From the NCBI GenBank assembly GCA_041946755.1, contig JBHGBB010000196.1, positions 1 to 7,146 on the forward strand: a stretch of DNA of 7,146 nt, written 5' to 3'. Numbering within the stretch: the first letter of the stretch is position 1; every line of letters begins with the position of its first letter. Positions 1-6,491 of the stretch are shown in pieces. The DNA comes from JBHGBB01 sp041946755 (lineage in GTDB: Bacteria > UBP4 > UBA4092 > JAOAEQ01). The position numbers and the translations under genes are program-made. The notes beneath the pieces were generated by a model, which worked only from the letters and a program-made list of their open reading frames with translations, had not been told where the DNA came from and made no database searches.

Positions 1-128
1 GCAGGAACTTCGCCGGGTCGATTGCCACCTATCTCCATGCACCACTGACCGTTATACTCAGCACGGTACTCTGTTTGATTTATTTTACGTATACCGTATA
101 TCGAGTACCGGAACTCTGGACTAATTAA
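1..128 (+). CDS. C-terminal end of a membrane transporter, probably MFS_3 / EntS-like (5' end outside window)
   Basis: Reading from base 3, an open frame of 41 codons ends at TAA 126-128. The peptide begins RNFAGSIATYLHAP and ends YRVPELWTN. It has one hydrophobic helix of about 18 residues (LTVILSTVLCLIYFTYTV) followed by a short polar tail. From family knowledge, the last helix of MFS_3-type exporters (the EntS-like group) commonly has the pattern G-x-(hydrophobic)-A-x-x-x-x-A-P-x-T-(helix)-R-x-P-x-L. The fragment matches this at GSIA, APLT and RVPEL. That identification is inference from a 41-residue tail. The protein would be an inner-membrane permease, and its substrate cannot be told. 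The other two frames give either an early stop (frame 1) or a non-hydrophobic, unconvincing peptide (frame 2). No clear terminator follows, but a new promoter candidate lies about 110 nt downstream. Confidence 0.6.
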   Translation, partial: RNFAGSIATYLHAPLTVILSTVLCLIYFTYTVYRVPELWTN

Positions 129-238
129 CTAACCCAAAAATAATTTTCTGCTGCATTAGAGCTGGATTAACCTATTCTACCAGTATCTGTACTATTCAGC
201 TATTCAACTAAAAAAAGATTAATTTTCTTCATTTTAGC

Positions 239-267
239 TTGACAAAAGCATCAAAACAGGATTAGAT
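239..267 (+). promoter_or_regulatory. candidate sigma-70-type promoter of the giant beta-helix gene
   Basis: A perfect -35 hexamer TTGACA lies at 239-244. A weak -10, TTAGAT (3 of 6 matches), lies at 262-267 with a 17-nt spacer; an overlapping alternative GATATT at 265-270 scores better but has a 20-nt spacer. Transcription would start near 274, giving a leader of about 95 nt that contains the heptamer array and its hairpin. The -35 element is convincing and the -10 is not. The same CTTGACAAA string occurs at the clearer promoter of the downstream gene. Confidence 0.45.
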
Positions 268-291
268 ATTACTCAAAGAAAAATAAACCAA

Positions 292-355
292 TTGTAAGTT
301 TTTAGTTGTTAGTTGATAGACTAAAAGCTAAAAACCAAAATCTAAAACCTAATTC
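292..355. repeat. degenerate heptanucleotide array with internal inversion (upstream array)
   Basis: Four 7-nt units end in AG: TTGTAAG (292), TTTTTAG (299), TTGTTAG (306) and TTGATAG (313). After one extra base (A320), five units begin with C: CTAAAAG (321), CTAAAAA (328), CCAAAAT (335), CTAAAAC (342) and CTAATTC (349). CTAAAAN is the reverse complement of NTTTTAG, so the array changes orientation near 320. The last unit ends two bases before the GGAGG ribosome binding site. Tandem heptanucleotides (STRRs) are known from intergenic regions of filamentous cyanobacteria; whether this is the same kind of element is not known. Confidence 0.7.
298..335 (+). promoter_or_regulatory. predicted AT-rich hairpin in the leader of the giant gene
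   Basis: GTTTTTAG at 298-305 is exactly complementary to CTAAAAAC at 328-335 (8 bp). Inside it, TTAGT at 309-313 pairs with ACTAA at 320-324 (5 bp, loop TGATAG), with a 3-nt mismatch on each side between the two helices. The structure follows from the inverted heptamer array. It ends 21 nt before the ribosome binding site and has no T-tract, so it is not an intrinsic terminator. A role in mRNA stability or translation is only a possibility. Confidence 0.4.
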
Positions 356-356
356 C

Positions 357-361
357 GGAGG
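357..361 (+). promoter_or_regulatory. ribosome binding site that sets the start of the giant gene
   Basis: A perfect GGAGG at 357-361 stands 7 nt before ATG 369-371. The frame is open further upstream to a TTG at 306, but those 21 extra codons fall in the AT-rich heptamer array, have no ribosome binding site, and would push the signal peptide inward. The ATG at 369 is followed at once by a proper signal peptide. Confidence 0.9.
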
Positions 362-368
362 TAAGTTT

Positions 369-3300
369 ATGTATCGTAGCTCTCGATGGTATATGTTTTG
401 TTTAATAGGTATACTGAGTTTAATAGTAACAGTAACCGCAGGTGCTTCAACGGTTATTTCTACCAGTATTTATACCAGTTCGACCTGGACGCTTGCCGGG
501 AGTCCGTATCTGGTTACCGCAAGTATCGAGGTGAAAAGTACCACGGCGAGTAATATTACCGTATTAACGATCGAACCGGGAGTAATAGTGAAATTTGTAT
601 ATTCGTATAGTCGATTAACTTTCGGTGCAGGGACGGCGCAACGCGGCGGATTAATCGCGCGAGGGAATAGCGCTAATGGCGATATTATTTTTACTTCATA
701 TAAAGATGATGCCGCCGGAGGCGATACTAACGGTGATGGTTCTACTACTATTCCGGCACCGGGAGATTGGGAAAGTATCTATTTTACTTCATATTCGTTT
801 GCCACGATGAACCGATGCCAGGTGAGTTATGGCAGCCATAATATCTATGCATATACATCAGCAGTATCCATTACCAGTACGGCAATCTCTTCCAGCGGGG
901 AAAAAGGGATTTATGTCGATTACGATTGCTATCCAGTGATTACTAACTGTCAATTCTATAACAACCAGGATTATCCGATTAGTATAGGTGCGGAAGGAGT
1001 CCGAAAGATTACTGGATGTACCTATACTTCGGGTACTATCACCAACAAACGGCAAGGAATCGAGGTTCGCAGTGAAAACGTGAAAACCTCATGCACCTGG
1101 TTGAATCAAGGGATTCCCTATGTTTTAACCGGTGATGTCAATGTTTATTCACCCAGTCCGGGAAATGTGTTAAATATCCAACAAGGTGCGATTCTAAAGT
1201 TTGCATATACCTATGTACGAATCAATACCGCCGGTGGGTCGACTACCCAAGTTGGTGGATTGATGGCTACTGGCGTAACCTTTACTTCGCTTAAAGATGA
1301 TTCCGTTGGCGGGGATACCTATGGCGATGGAACCGCAACTTCACCAAGTGATGCTGATTGGATTGGCTTGGTGTTCGAGCGCTATACCATCTCTTCAACG
1401 AAATTGGATAAATGTATTATCCGGTATGGCGGGAGTGGTTCCGGTGGGATGATTTATCTGACCGCATGTTCTCCAACATTTACCTCCTGTACGATCAATT
1501 ATAGCGGTGAACATGGAATATTTGGGAATAGTAATTCGTATCCGACGATTAGCAATTGCCGGTTCGAACACAATCAAGATTATCCGATTAGTATTGAGGC
1601 GGAAGGAATCCGGAAAGTTACCGGGAATACCTTTAGCAATAACATTCGGCAGGGAATTGAAGTTAAAAGCGATATCGTTCATACCAGTTGTTCGTGGACC
1701 AATCAGAGTGTGCCCTATGTAATCGATGCGAATTTCTCGATATATACCACCGGCAATGGTTGTGTTCTAACCTTAAACCCCGGACTGGTACTGAAATTCG
1801 CTCAGACCTATGGAGAAATAGATATTGCCGGCAGTGTAACAACGCACCGCGGCGGTTTGATTGCTACCGGAGTGACCTTCACCTCGATTCATGACGATGC
1901 GGTTGGTGGAGATACGTATGGCGACGGTACCACAACTACACCGAGTTACAATGACTGGCGGTACCTGAATTTCGACCGCTATACCATTTCCTCAACGAAA
2001 TTGGATAAATGCATGATTCGCTATGGTGGAAGTGGTACCGGTGGAATGATTTATCTCACCGCCTGTTCCCCAACATTCAGCGTCTGCAGCATAAATTATA
2101 GCGGTGAACATGGAATTTTCTGCGCCAGTAATGCATACCCGACCATTAGCAGCTGTCGGTTTGTCCTGAACCAGGATTATCCGATCAGTATGGAAGCAGA
2201 AGGAATTCGGAAAGTTACCGGCTGTACTTTTAGCAGCAACAAACGGTCTGGAATCGAAGTAAAAAGCGATATTGTGCATACCACCTGTACATGGACGAAT
2301 CAGAGTGTGCCCTATGTAATCTCGGCTGATGTTTCGGTATATACCACCGGTAGCGGGTGTATTTTAACCTTGAATCCGGGCGTGGTATTCAAATTCTCAT
2401 ATATGTATGCGCAGCTGAATATCGGTGGGGATAATACCACGAAACGCGGTGGATTACTCGCTACCGGAGTAACCTTTACCTCGATTGAAGATGATTCGGT
2501 AAGTGGAGATACTTATGGCGATGGAACTACCACCTCACCGTCACCGGGAGATTGGGAATGCATTTATTTCGATCGGTATGCTTTATCAACCACTAAACTC
2601 GATCGTTGTATAGTTAAATATGGCGGTGGAAGTCATGACGTGGCATTATATGCTTTTGCCTGTTCACCGACATTCAGTTATTGCACCGTGAATTATAGTA
2701 ATGGACACGGAATTTATGGTACCAGTAACGCTTATCCAACGGTAAGCAACTGCCGATTCGAGAACAATCAGGGGTATCCGATTTCACTCGAAGCGCAAGG
2801 GATCCGGAAGGTTACCGGGAATAGTTTCAGCAGTAATAATAAACGGCCGGGTATTGAAGTGCAAGATGATGTGGTAATCACTTCCTGCACCTGGACGAAT
2901 CAAGGGGTACCGTATGTCATTGCCGGCGATGTTTCGGTATACACCACCGGAAGCGGATGTATCTTAACCTTATCATCAGGCGACATCCTTAAGTTCGCCT
3001 ATATGTATGGTCAGCTTAATATCGGCGGTGATAATACTACCAAACGCGGCGGATTGATTGCGACCGGAGTAACGTTTACCTCGTTAAAAGACGATTCGGT
3101 TGGCGGGGATACCTATGGCGATGGGACTGCAACTACAGCATCACCGGGCGATTGGGATTGTCTTAATATCGACCGGTACGCCTTATCGACCACCAAACTT
3201 GATCGCTGTATAGTTAAATATGGCGGGCAGACTTATCCGGGAGAGGTATATATAGTAGCGAGTGCTCCGACCTTTAGTTATTGTACCATTGATTATAGCG

Positions 3301-6300
3301 ATGAGCATGGCATTTATGCATTGAGTAATGGATATCCGACCATAAGCAACTGTGTATTTCGGTATAATGAGCATTATCCGGTTTCCATTGAAGCAGAAGG
3401 AATCCGGAAGGTCACCGGATGTACTTTTAGCAGCAATACGCGTTCAGCAATTGAAGTGAGAGATGATATTGTAATCACTTCCGGGACGTGGACGAATCAA
3501 GGGGTACCCTATGTGCTAGCCGGGGATGTTTCAGTATATACTACCGGTAATGGTTGTATCTTAACCATAAGTAATGGAGTGCGGGTAAAATTTGCGGATA
3601 GTAATGTCCAACTTAATATTGCCGGAAGTGATACCACCCGTAAAGGGGGATTGATTGCCACCGGAGTAGCGTTTACTTCATTAAAAGATGATACTCTAGG
3701 TGGAGATACCTATGGCGATGGGACCGCAACCTCTCCCGCCCCATCAAATTGGGATGCGATTGTTTTTGATAAATATACCTTATCTACTACCAAGCTTGAC
3801 CGATGTATCATTCGGTATGGCGGTAATAATCATTGGGGTCAACTCTACGTTAACGGCTGTTCTCCAACTTTTAGTAATTGTACCATCGATTATGCTATCC
3901 TGTGTGGGGTGTATGCCTATAGTAATGGATATCCGACCGTGAGTAATTGTGCGTTTCGTAACAATCAGGATTATCCGATTTCGATTGAAGCGGAAGGTAT
4001 CCGGAAGGTTACTAATTGCAGTTTCAGTAATAACAAACGACAAGGAATTGAAGCGCGAGCCGATATTATCATGACTTCCGGTACTTGGGCGAATCAAGGG
4101 ATACCCTATGTAATTGCAGGTTCAGTAACCATTAGTACTACCGGCAGTGGAAATATGCTTACCTTAAATCCGGGAGTAATTATTAAATTCGCGGATTCCG
4201 ATTCAGAACTTGTAGTTGGCAACACGTGGACTGCCCAATATGGGGGATTGATTGCGGTCGGTAATGTCTATGCACCGATTTATTTCACGTCCATCAAAGA
4301 TGATTCCATTGGTGGGGATACCTATGGCGATGGTACCGCAACCAGCCCGAAACCGGGAGATTGGAGATATATACATACAGATGTTTGGAGCACACCTAGT
4401 ACGGTTTTCGACCATTGTATTATCCGATATGCACAATATGGGATATTTAATGGCTCGCAAGCGACTTTGAATGTCCGATATTGCCTTATTGAAAAGCATG
4501 GCTTTTATGGGATATATAGTTATTTTCCGTTAGAAGGTCAAATGCATCACAACACGATTATTAATAACATTGAAGCCGGGATATATATTAATACGGGTTA
4601 TCCGCCATTAATTACGCATACCAATCTCTGCCAGAATCCAATCGGATTGTTAACCGAATATCTTTACGCACCGTTTACTTTTTCCTATAACAATATATCG
4701 AAAAATACGACCTATGGAATTCAGAATAAAACGACTACGGTGACTATTCCCGGCGAATACAACTGGTGGGGCGATACGACGGGACCGTATGACGGGTCAA
4801 CCTCAGGATTATATAATCCGAATGGTCAAGGAAATTCGGTCTCGAACTATATTGATTACGATCCCTGGTTACGCGAGAATCCGGAACAACCGCGGCAATT
4901 ACCGGATATCAAGTTATTAAAAGGATATCAGCAGGAAGGAGTATTTGATTTAGACCGGTATATCCTAGATACCGCAGCAAGTTTTACCTGGTCGACGAAT
5001 CCAAATACCGACCAAGCAGAGATCGTGATTAATACGGATAACAATGTCGATTATACCTTATCCCGAACTACGGCGTTTGTTGGAATTGATTCCGTAGCCT
5101 ATTGCGCGAACTGGTATGCGAAATCGACCTCGATGTTAAAATATTCATCCTATATTTTCGACCGTATCAGCGATGCCATAGTTGATAATGGGAACGAGAT
5201 TGAAAACTGCTGGCTCGATTTGCGGGAAGGGATTATTAAAGATTCCGGAACCGCATATCCGACTATCTATAAATCGATGACGAAATTTGACGATGCTACT
5301 GATGCCGCAAGATTGACGGTTACCTTAAGTGGATCAACCGCCGAGATTCTATCCAGTTCAGCATTAAAAGCACCGGCGACGGTAATCTTCACCATTCAAA
5401 AAGATAGCACTGGCACCGATTATGATAAACAATTGATCCGGGTTTATGAAATCGTCAATACCAACGGCCATTTTGGAGTGGCGAGTGATACCACGAAATG
5501 GTATTTCCAGCTTTACTCCGATGGTACCGGTCCGGGAACTTTATCCTGGGTGACGGGATATAGCGACGGTTCTGGTATAGCTAAAATAACTCAAACTGCA
5601 GGGCAGAAAGGGAAAATTGGACAGACATTTAAGGTATCAAAACCGGGGTGGTATACTGCCCGAGCGCGGATTGCAACTGATATGACCGCAGCGTCGAAAC
5701 AACAAAAGGTATATCTCTATCTGCAGGAACTTAACGCTTCAGATCAGATTATTGAAGTTGCTAATCAAGTATTATCATCCGGAGCCGGAGCGTTTACCGG
5801 TGCGGGTGGATATCGCGATTTAGAAATAACCTATTATGCGAAAGGGACTTCTTTGGGGGTACAATTGGTAGCGATAAATCCGGCGAGTAGCGGAGTTACC
5901 GGAAGCATTTATATTGATAATATTTGGGTATATCCGGCGCCACCGATAGTATCTCGATGTTATGGCGCGACCCAAGTCGATCTGGCGAATGCGAATTTCG
6001 ATACTACCACTACCGCATGGATGGTAGAAGTCTATTCCGATGGTACCGGTCCGGGAACTTGGAGTTGGGATACCGGCTGGGCTGGCAGGACTGGACTCTT
6101 AAAAGTGAATCAAGCCGGTGGCGAAAAAGGGAAAGCAAGTCAATTGTTTACTTTCCCGAGCGAACAACGGAGTGCATCCGCTTCAGTTTGGGTATATAGT
6201 GGTGCTACCAGTAGTTCCAATTCCCAGAAAGTATATTTATATCTCTATAGTTATGATGCCGGGTATGCGAAGGTTGTTGAAAGCGGAAATGCCATCTTAC

Positions 6301-6491
6301 AAGCCGGAATGTGGACTCCAAACCAGTGGCGGGAATTAAAGTTTGGATATACGCCGTTAACGGCAGTTAATGCGGTGCAGGTAGTGGCAATCAACCAGAC
6401 AGGGAAACCGGCTGCAAACATTTATTTCGATGAGATTAGTGTCGACCAAGATCAGGATGCCAACTATTATTGGGATCATAGTTTATTCTAA
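369..6491 (+). CDS. giant secreted right-handed parallel beta-helix protein with seven tandem modules and two C-terminal lectin-like domains
   Basis: This 2040-residue protein begins with a signal peptide: a basic MYRSSR start, a hydrophobic core at about residues 7-22, and probable cleavage after TAGA (residue 26). Seven modules start at residues 38, 242, 441, 640, 840, 1039 and 1238; the four modules 2, 3, 5 and 6 are exactly 199 residues. Each contains beta-helix hallmarks: [CG]-[ST]-W-x-N-Q-x-[VI]-P-Y-V, LTLNPG...KF, a D-D-x-x-x-G-D-T-Y-G-D-G loop, L-D-[RK]-C-I-[IV]-[RK]-Y-G-G, [IV]-S-N-C-x-F and EAEGIRKVT. The helix closes with NWWGDTTGP (residue 1465) and DPWL (1498-1501), a signature known from many bacterial surface beta-helix proteins. 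After it come a cadherin/Ig-like domain (about 1511-1585), an unassigned linker (about 1586-1698) and two related jelly-roll-like domains (about 1699-1856 and 1874-2030). No FlgD-like, autotransporter, LPXTG or transmembrane C-terminus is seen. It is probably an extracellular or surface-bound adhesin or glycan-binding protein. No catalytic site is identifiable, and function is inferred from fold only. It has its own promoter candidate and terminator. Confidence 0.93.
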   Translation: MYRSSRWYMFCLIGILSLIVTVTAGASTVISTSIYTSSTWTLAGSPYLVTASIEVKSTTASNITVLTIEPGVIVKFVYSYSRLTFGAGTAQRGGLIARGNSANGDIIFTSYKDDAAGGDTNGDGSTTIPAPGDWESIYFTSYSFATMNRCQVSYGSHNIYAYTSAVSITSTAISSSGEKGIYVDYDCYPVITNCQFYNNQDYPISIGAEGVRKITGCTYTSGTITNKRQGIEVRSENVKTSCTWLNQGIPYVLTGDVNVYSPSPGNVLNIQQGAILKFAYTYVRINTAGGSTTQVGGLMATGVTFTSLKDDSVGGDTYGDGTATSPSDADWIGLVFERYTISSTKLDKCIIRYGGSGSGGMIYLTACSPTFTSCTINYSGEHGIFGNSNSYPTISNCRFEHNQDYPISIEAEGIRKVTGNTFSNNIRQGIEVKSDIVHTSCSWTNQSVPYVIDANFSIYTTGNGCVLTLNPGLVLKFAQTYGEIDIAGSVTTHRGGLIATGVTFTSIHDDAVGGDTYGDGTTTTPSYNDWRYLNFDRYTISSTKLDKCMIRYGGSGTGGMIYLTACSPTFSVCSINYSGEHGIFCASNAYPTISSCRFVLNQDYPISMEAEGIRKVTGCTFSSNKRSGIEVKSDIVHTTCTWTNQSVPYVISADVSVYTTGSGCILTLNPGVVFKFSYMYAQLNIGGDNTTKRGGLLATGVTFTSIEDDSVSGDTYGDGTTTSPSPGDWECIYFDRYALSTTKLDRCIVKYGGGSHDVALYAFACSPTFSYCTVNYSNGHGIYGTSNAYPTVSNCRFENNQGYPISLEAQGIRKVTGNSFSSNNKRPGIEVQDDVVITSCTWTNQGVPYVIAGDVSVYTTGSGCILTLSSGDILKFAYMYGQLNIGGDNTTKRGGLIATGVTFTSLKDDSVGGDTYGDGTATTASPGDWDCLNIDRYALSTTKLDRCIVKYGGQTYPGEVYIVASAPTFSYCTIDYSDEHGIYALSNGYPTISNCVFRYNEHYPVSIEAEGIRKVTGCTFSSNTRSAIEVRDDIVITSGTWTNQGVPYVLAGDVSVYTTGNGCILTISNGVRVKFADSNVQLNIAGSDTTRKGGLIATGVAFTSLKDDTLGGDTYGDGTATSPAPSNWDAIVFDKYTLSTTKLDRCIIRYGGNNHWGQLYVNGCSPTFSNCTIDYAILCGVYAYSNGYPTVSNCAFRNNQDYPISIEAEGIRKVTNCSFSNNKRQGIEARADIIMTSGTWANQGIPYVIAGSVTISTTGSGNMLTLNPGVIIKFADSDSELVVGNTWTAQYGGLIAVGNVYAPIYFTSIKDDSIGGDTYGDGTATSPKPGDWRYIHTDVWSTPSTVFDHCIIRYAQYGIFNGSQATLNVRYCLIEKHGFYGIYSYFPLEGQMHHNTIINNIEAGIYINTGYPPLITHTNLCQNPIGLLTEYLYAPFTFSYNNISKNTTYGIQNKTTTVTIPGEYNWWGDTTGPYDGSTSGLYNPNGQGNSVSNYIDYDPWLRENPEQPRQLPDIKLLKGYQQEGVFDLDRYILDTAASFTWSTNPNTDQAEIVINTDNNVDYTLSRTTAFVGIDSVAYCANWYAKSTSMLKYSSYIFDRISDAIVDNGNEIENCWLDLREGIIKDSGTAYPTIYKSMTKFDDATDAARLTVTLSGSTAEILSSSALKAPATVIFTIQKDSTGTDYDKQLIRVYEIVNTNGHFGVASDTTKWYFQLYSDGTGPGTLSWVTGYSDGSGIAKITQTAGQKGKIGQTFKVSKPGWYTARARIATDMTAASKQQKVYLYLQELNASDQIIEVANQVLSSGAGAFTGAGGYRDLEITYYAKGTSLGVQLVAINPASSGVTGSIYIDNIWVYPAPPIVSRCYGATQVDLANANFDTTTTAWMVEVYSDGTGPGTWSWDTGWAGRTGLLKVNQAGGEKGKASQLFTFPSEQRSASASVWVYSGATSSSNSQKVYLYLYSYDAGYAKVVESGNAILQAGMWTPNQWRELKFGYTPLTAVNAVQVVAINQTGKPAANIYFDEISVDQDQDANYYWDHSLF
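480..1091 (+). repeat. beta-helix module 1 (long, divergent form, 204 residues)
   Basis: Residues 38-241. This is the most divergent complete copy. It has LTIEPGVIVKF, and the longer segment LIARGNSANGDIIFTS where internal modules have LIATGVTFTS. It also has the canonical loop DTNGDG (723-740), in contrast to DTYGDG elsewhere. The second half keeps NCQFYNNQDYPISI and GAEGVRKITG. It lacks the STKLDKC and ACSPTF motifs typical of modules 2-6. Confidence 0.85.
1092..1688 (+). repeat. beta-helix module 2 (199 residues)
   Basis: Residues 242-440, 597 nt. It opens CTWLNQGIPYVL and carries the short LMATGVTFTS form, the DTYGDG loop at 1314-1331 and STKLDKCIIRYGG. It is closest to module 3: both carry SGGMIYLTACSPTF-like sequence and INYSGEHGIF, which modules 4-6 lack. 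Confidence 0.9.
1689..2285 (+). repeat. beta-helix module 3 (199 residues)
   Basis: Residues 441-639, 597 nt. It opens CSWTNQSVPYVI and has DTYGDG at 1911-1928. It pairs with module 2 in its central half, while its opening matches that of module 4: 24 identical bases at 1701-1724 and 2298-2321. The duplicated block therefore does not coincide with the module edges chosen here. It has an extra cysteine in GIFCAS. Confidence 0.9.
2286..2885 (+). repeat. beta-helix module 4 (200 residues)
   Basis: Residues 640-839, 600 nt; one extra codon lies in SSNNKRPG. The loop reads SGDTYGDG, with Ser replacing the first Gly of the usual GGDTYGDG. It resembles module 5 strongly in its first half (QLNIGGDNTTKRGGL, RYALSTTKLDRCIVKYGG). 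EAQGIRKVTG replaces the EAEGIRKVTG of modules 2, 3 and 5. Confidence 0.9.
2886..3482 (+). repeat. beta-helix module 5 (199 residues)
   Basis: Residues 840-1038, 597 nt. It opens CTWTNQGVPYVIAGDVSV and has DTYGDG at 3108-3125. It is the sister of module 4. ASAPTF replaces ACSPTF, so the second cysteine of the central coil pair is missing. The third coil position reads SNCVFRYNEHYPVS, where the other modules have NQDYPIS or NQGYPIS. Confidence 0.9.
3483..4079 (+). repeat. beta-helix module 6 (199 residues)
   Basis: Residues 1039-1237, 597 nt. It opens GTWTNQGVPYVLAGDVSV, so the first Cys is Gly here and in module 7. DTYGDG lies at 3705-3722, followed by STTKLDRCIIRYGG. ILCGVYAYSN replaces the GEHGIF segment. 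It mixes traits of modules 4-5 (LSTTKLDRC) with IIRYGG as in module 2. Confidence 0.9.
4080..4430 (+). repeat. beta-helix module 7 (first half only, long form)
   Basis: Residues 1238-1354 are clearly homologous to the other modules up to HCIIRY. The segment LIAVGNVYAPIYFTS is long, as in module 1, and DTYGDG lies at 4317-4334. After residue 1354 the repeat pattern dissolves into irregular beta-helix coils (YGIFNGSQATLNV, YGIYSY, AGIYINTGYPPLI) that lead to the NWWG closing motif. Confidence 0.8.
4431..4871 (+). other. C-terminal beta-helix coils and NWWG...PWL capping motif
   Basis: Residues 1355-1501 hold non-identical beta-helix coils, each with a short hydrophobic strand and an N-x-[IF] turn (HHNTIINNIEAGIYI, YNNISKNTTYGI). 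They are followed by NWWGDTTGP (from 4761) and NPNGQGNSVSNYIDYDPWL (ending 4871). This is a widespread ending of bacterial surface beta-helix domains, where it probably caps the last coil. It shows that the helix is complete and not truncated. Confidence 0.8.
5463..5936 (+). repeat. first lectin-like (CBM/galactose-binding-like) domain
   Basis: Residues about 1699-1856: N-x-x-F...W opening (NGHFGVASDTTKW), YSDGTGPGT, a QTAGQKGKIGQTF strand pair, KVYLYLQELN, LVAINP and a closing IYIDNIWVYP. This order is typical of jelly-roll carbohydrate-binding or discoidin-like domains of the CBM4/9 kind. Ligand residues cannot be assigned. It is homologous to the next domain, offset by about 175 residues. 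Confidence 0.7.
5988..6458 (+). repeat. second lectin-like domain, tandem paralogue of the first
   Basis: Residues about 1874-2030: NANFDTTTTAW, YSDGTGPGT, NQAGGEKGKASQLF, KVYLYLYSYD, VVAINQ and IYFDEISV match the first domain block by block. A run of 25 identical bases is shared (5517-5541 and 6036-6060), although the domains otherwise differ widely. The protein ends 10 residues later with YYWDHSLF. Confidence 0.7.

Noticed and set aside
2..124. Frame 2 reading of the first 124 bases (ending TAA 122-124) as the upstream gene
   Set aside because: It is open but gives a polar, unpatterned peptide. Frame 3 gives a clear hydrophobic helix with a transporter-like tail.
306..368. TTG at 306 as the start of the giant gene
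   Set aside because: The extra 21 residues are encoded by the heptamer array, have no ribosome binding site and would precede the signal peptide. ATG 369 has GGAGG 7 nt upstream.
1395..2279. Two 95-codon minus-strand frames exactly 597 nt apart (1395-1682 and 1992-2279) with similar peptides
   Set aside because: They are antisense shadows of the tandem modules. Their spacing equals the module length, and there is no ribosome binding site or signal of selection in that frame.
480..4430. Regular ~600-nt repeats as a CRISPR array or mobile element
   Set aside because: The repeats are coding, in frame, about 199 residues long and diverge at third codon positions. There are no spacers, inverted ends or transposase.
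858..4499. Other minus-strand frames (858-1055, 3183-3374, 3780-4097, 4203-4499)
   Set aside because: All lie fully inside the giant gene opposite repeat modules and show no recognisable domain. They are explained by the codon bias of the sense strand.
1507..6339. Short plus-strand frames overlapping the giant gene
   Set aside because: All are out-of-frame readings of a well-supported coding region, with no ribosome binding site or family match.
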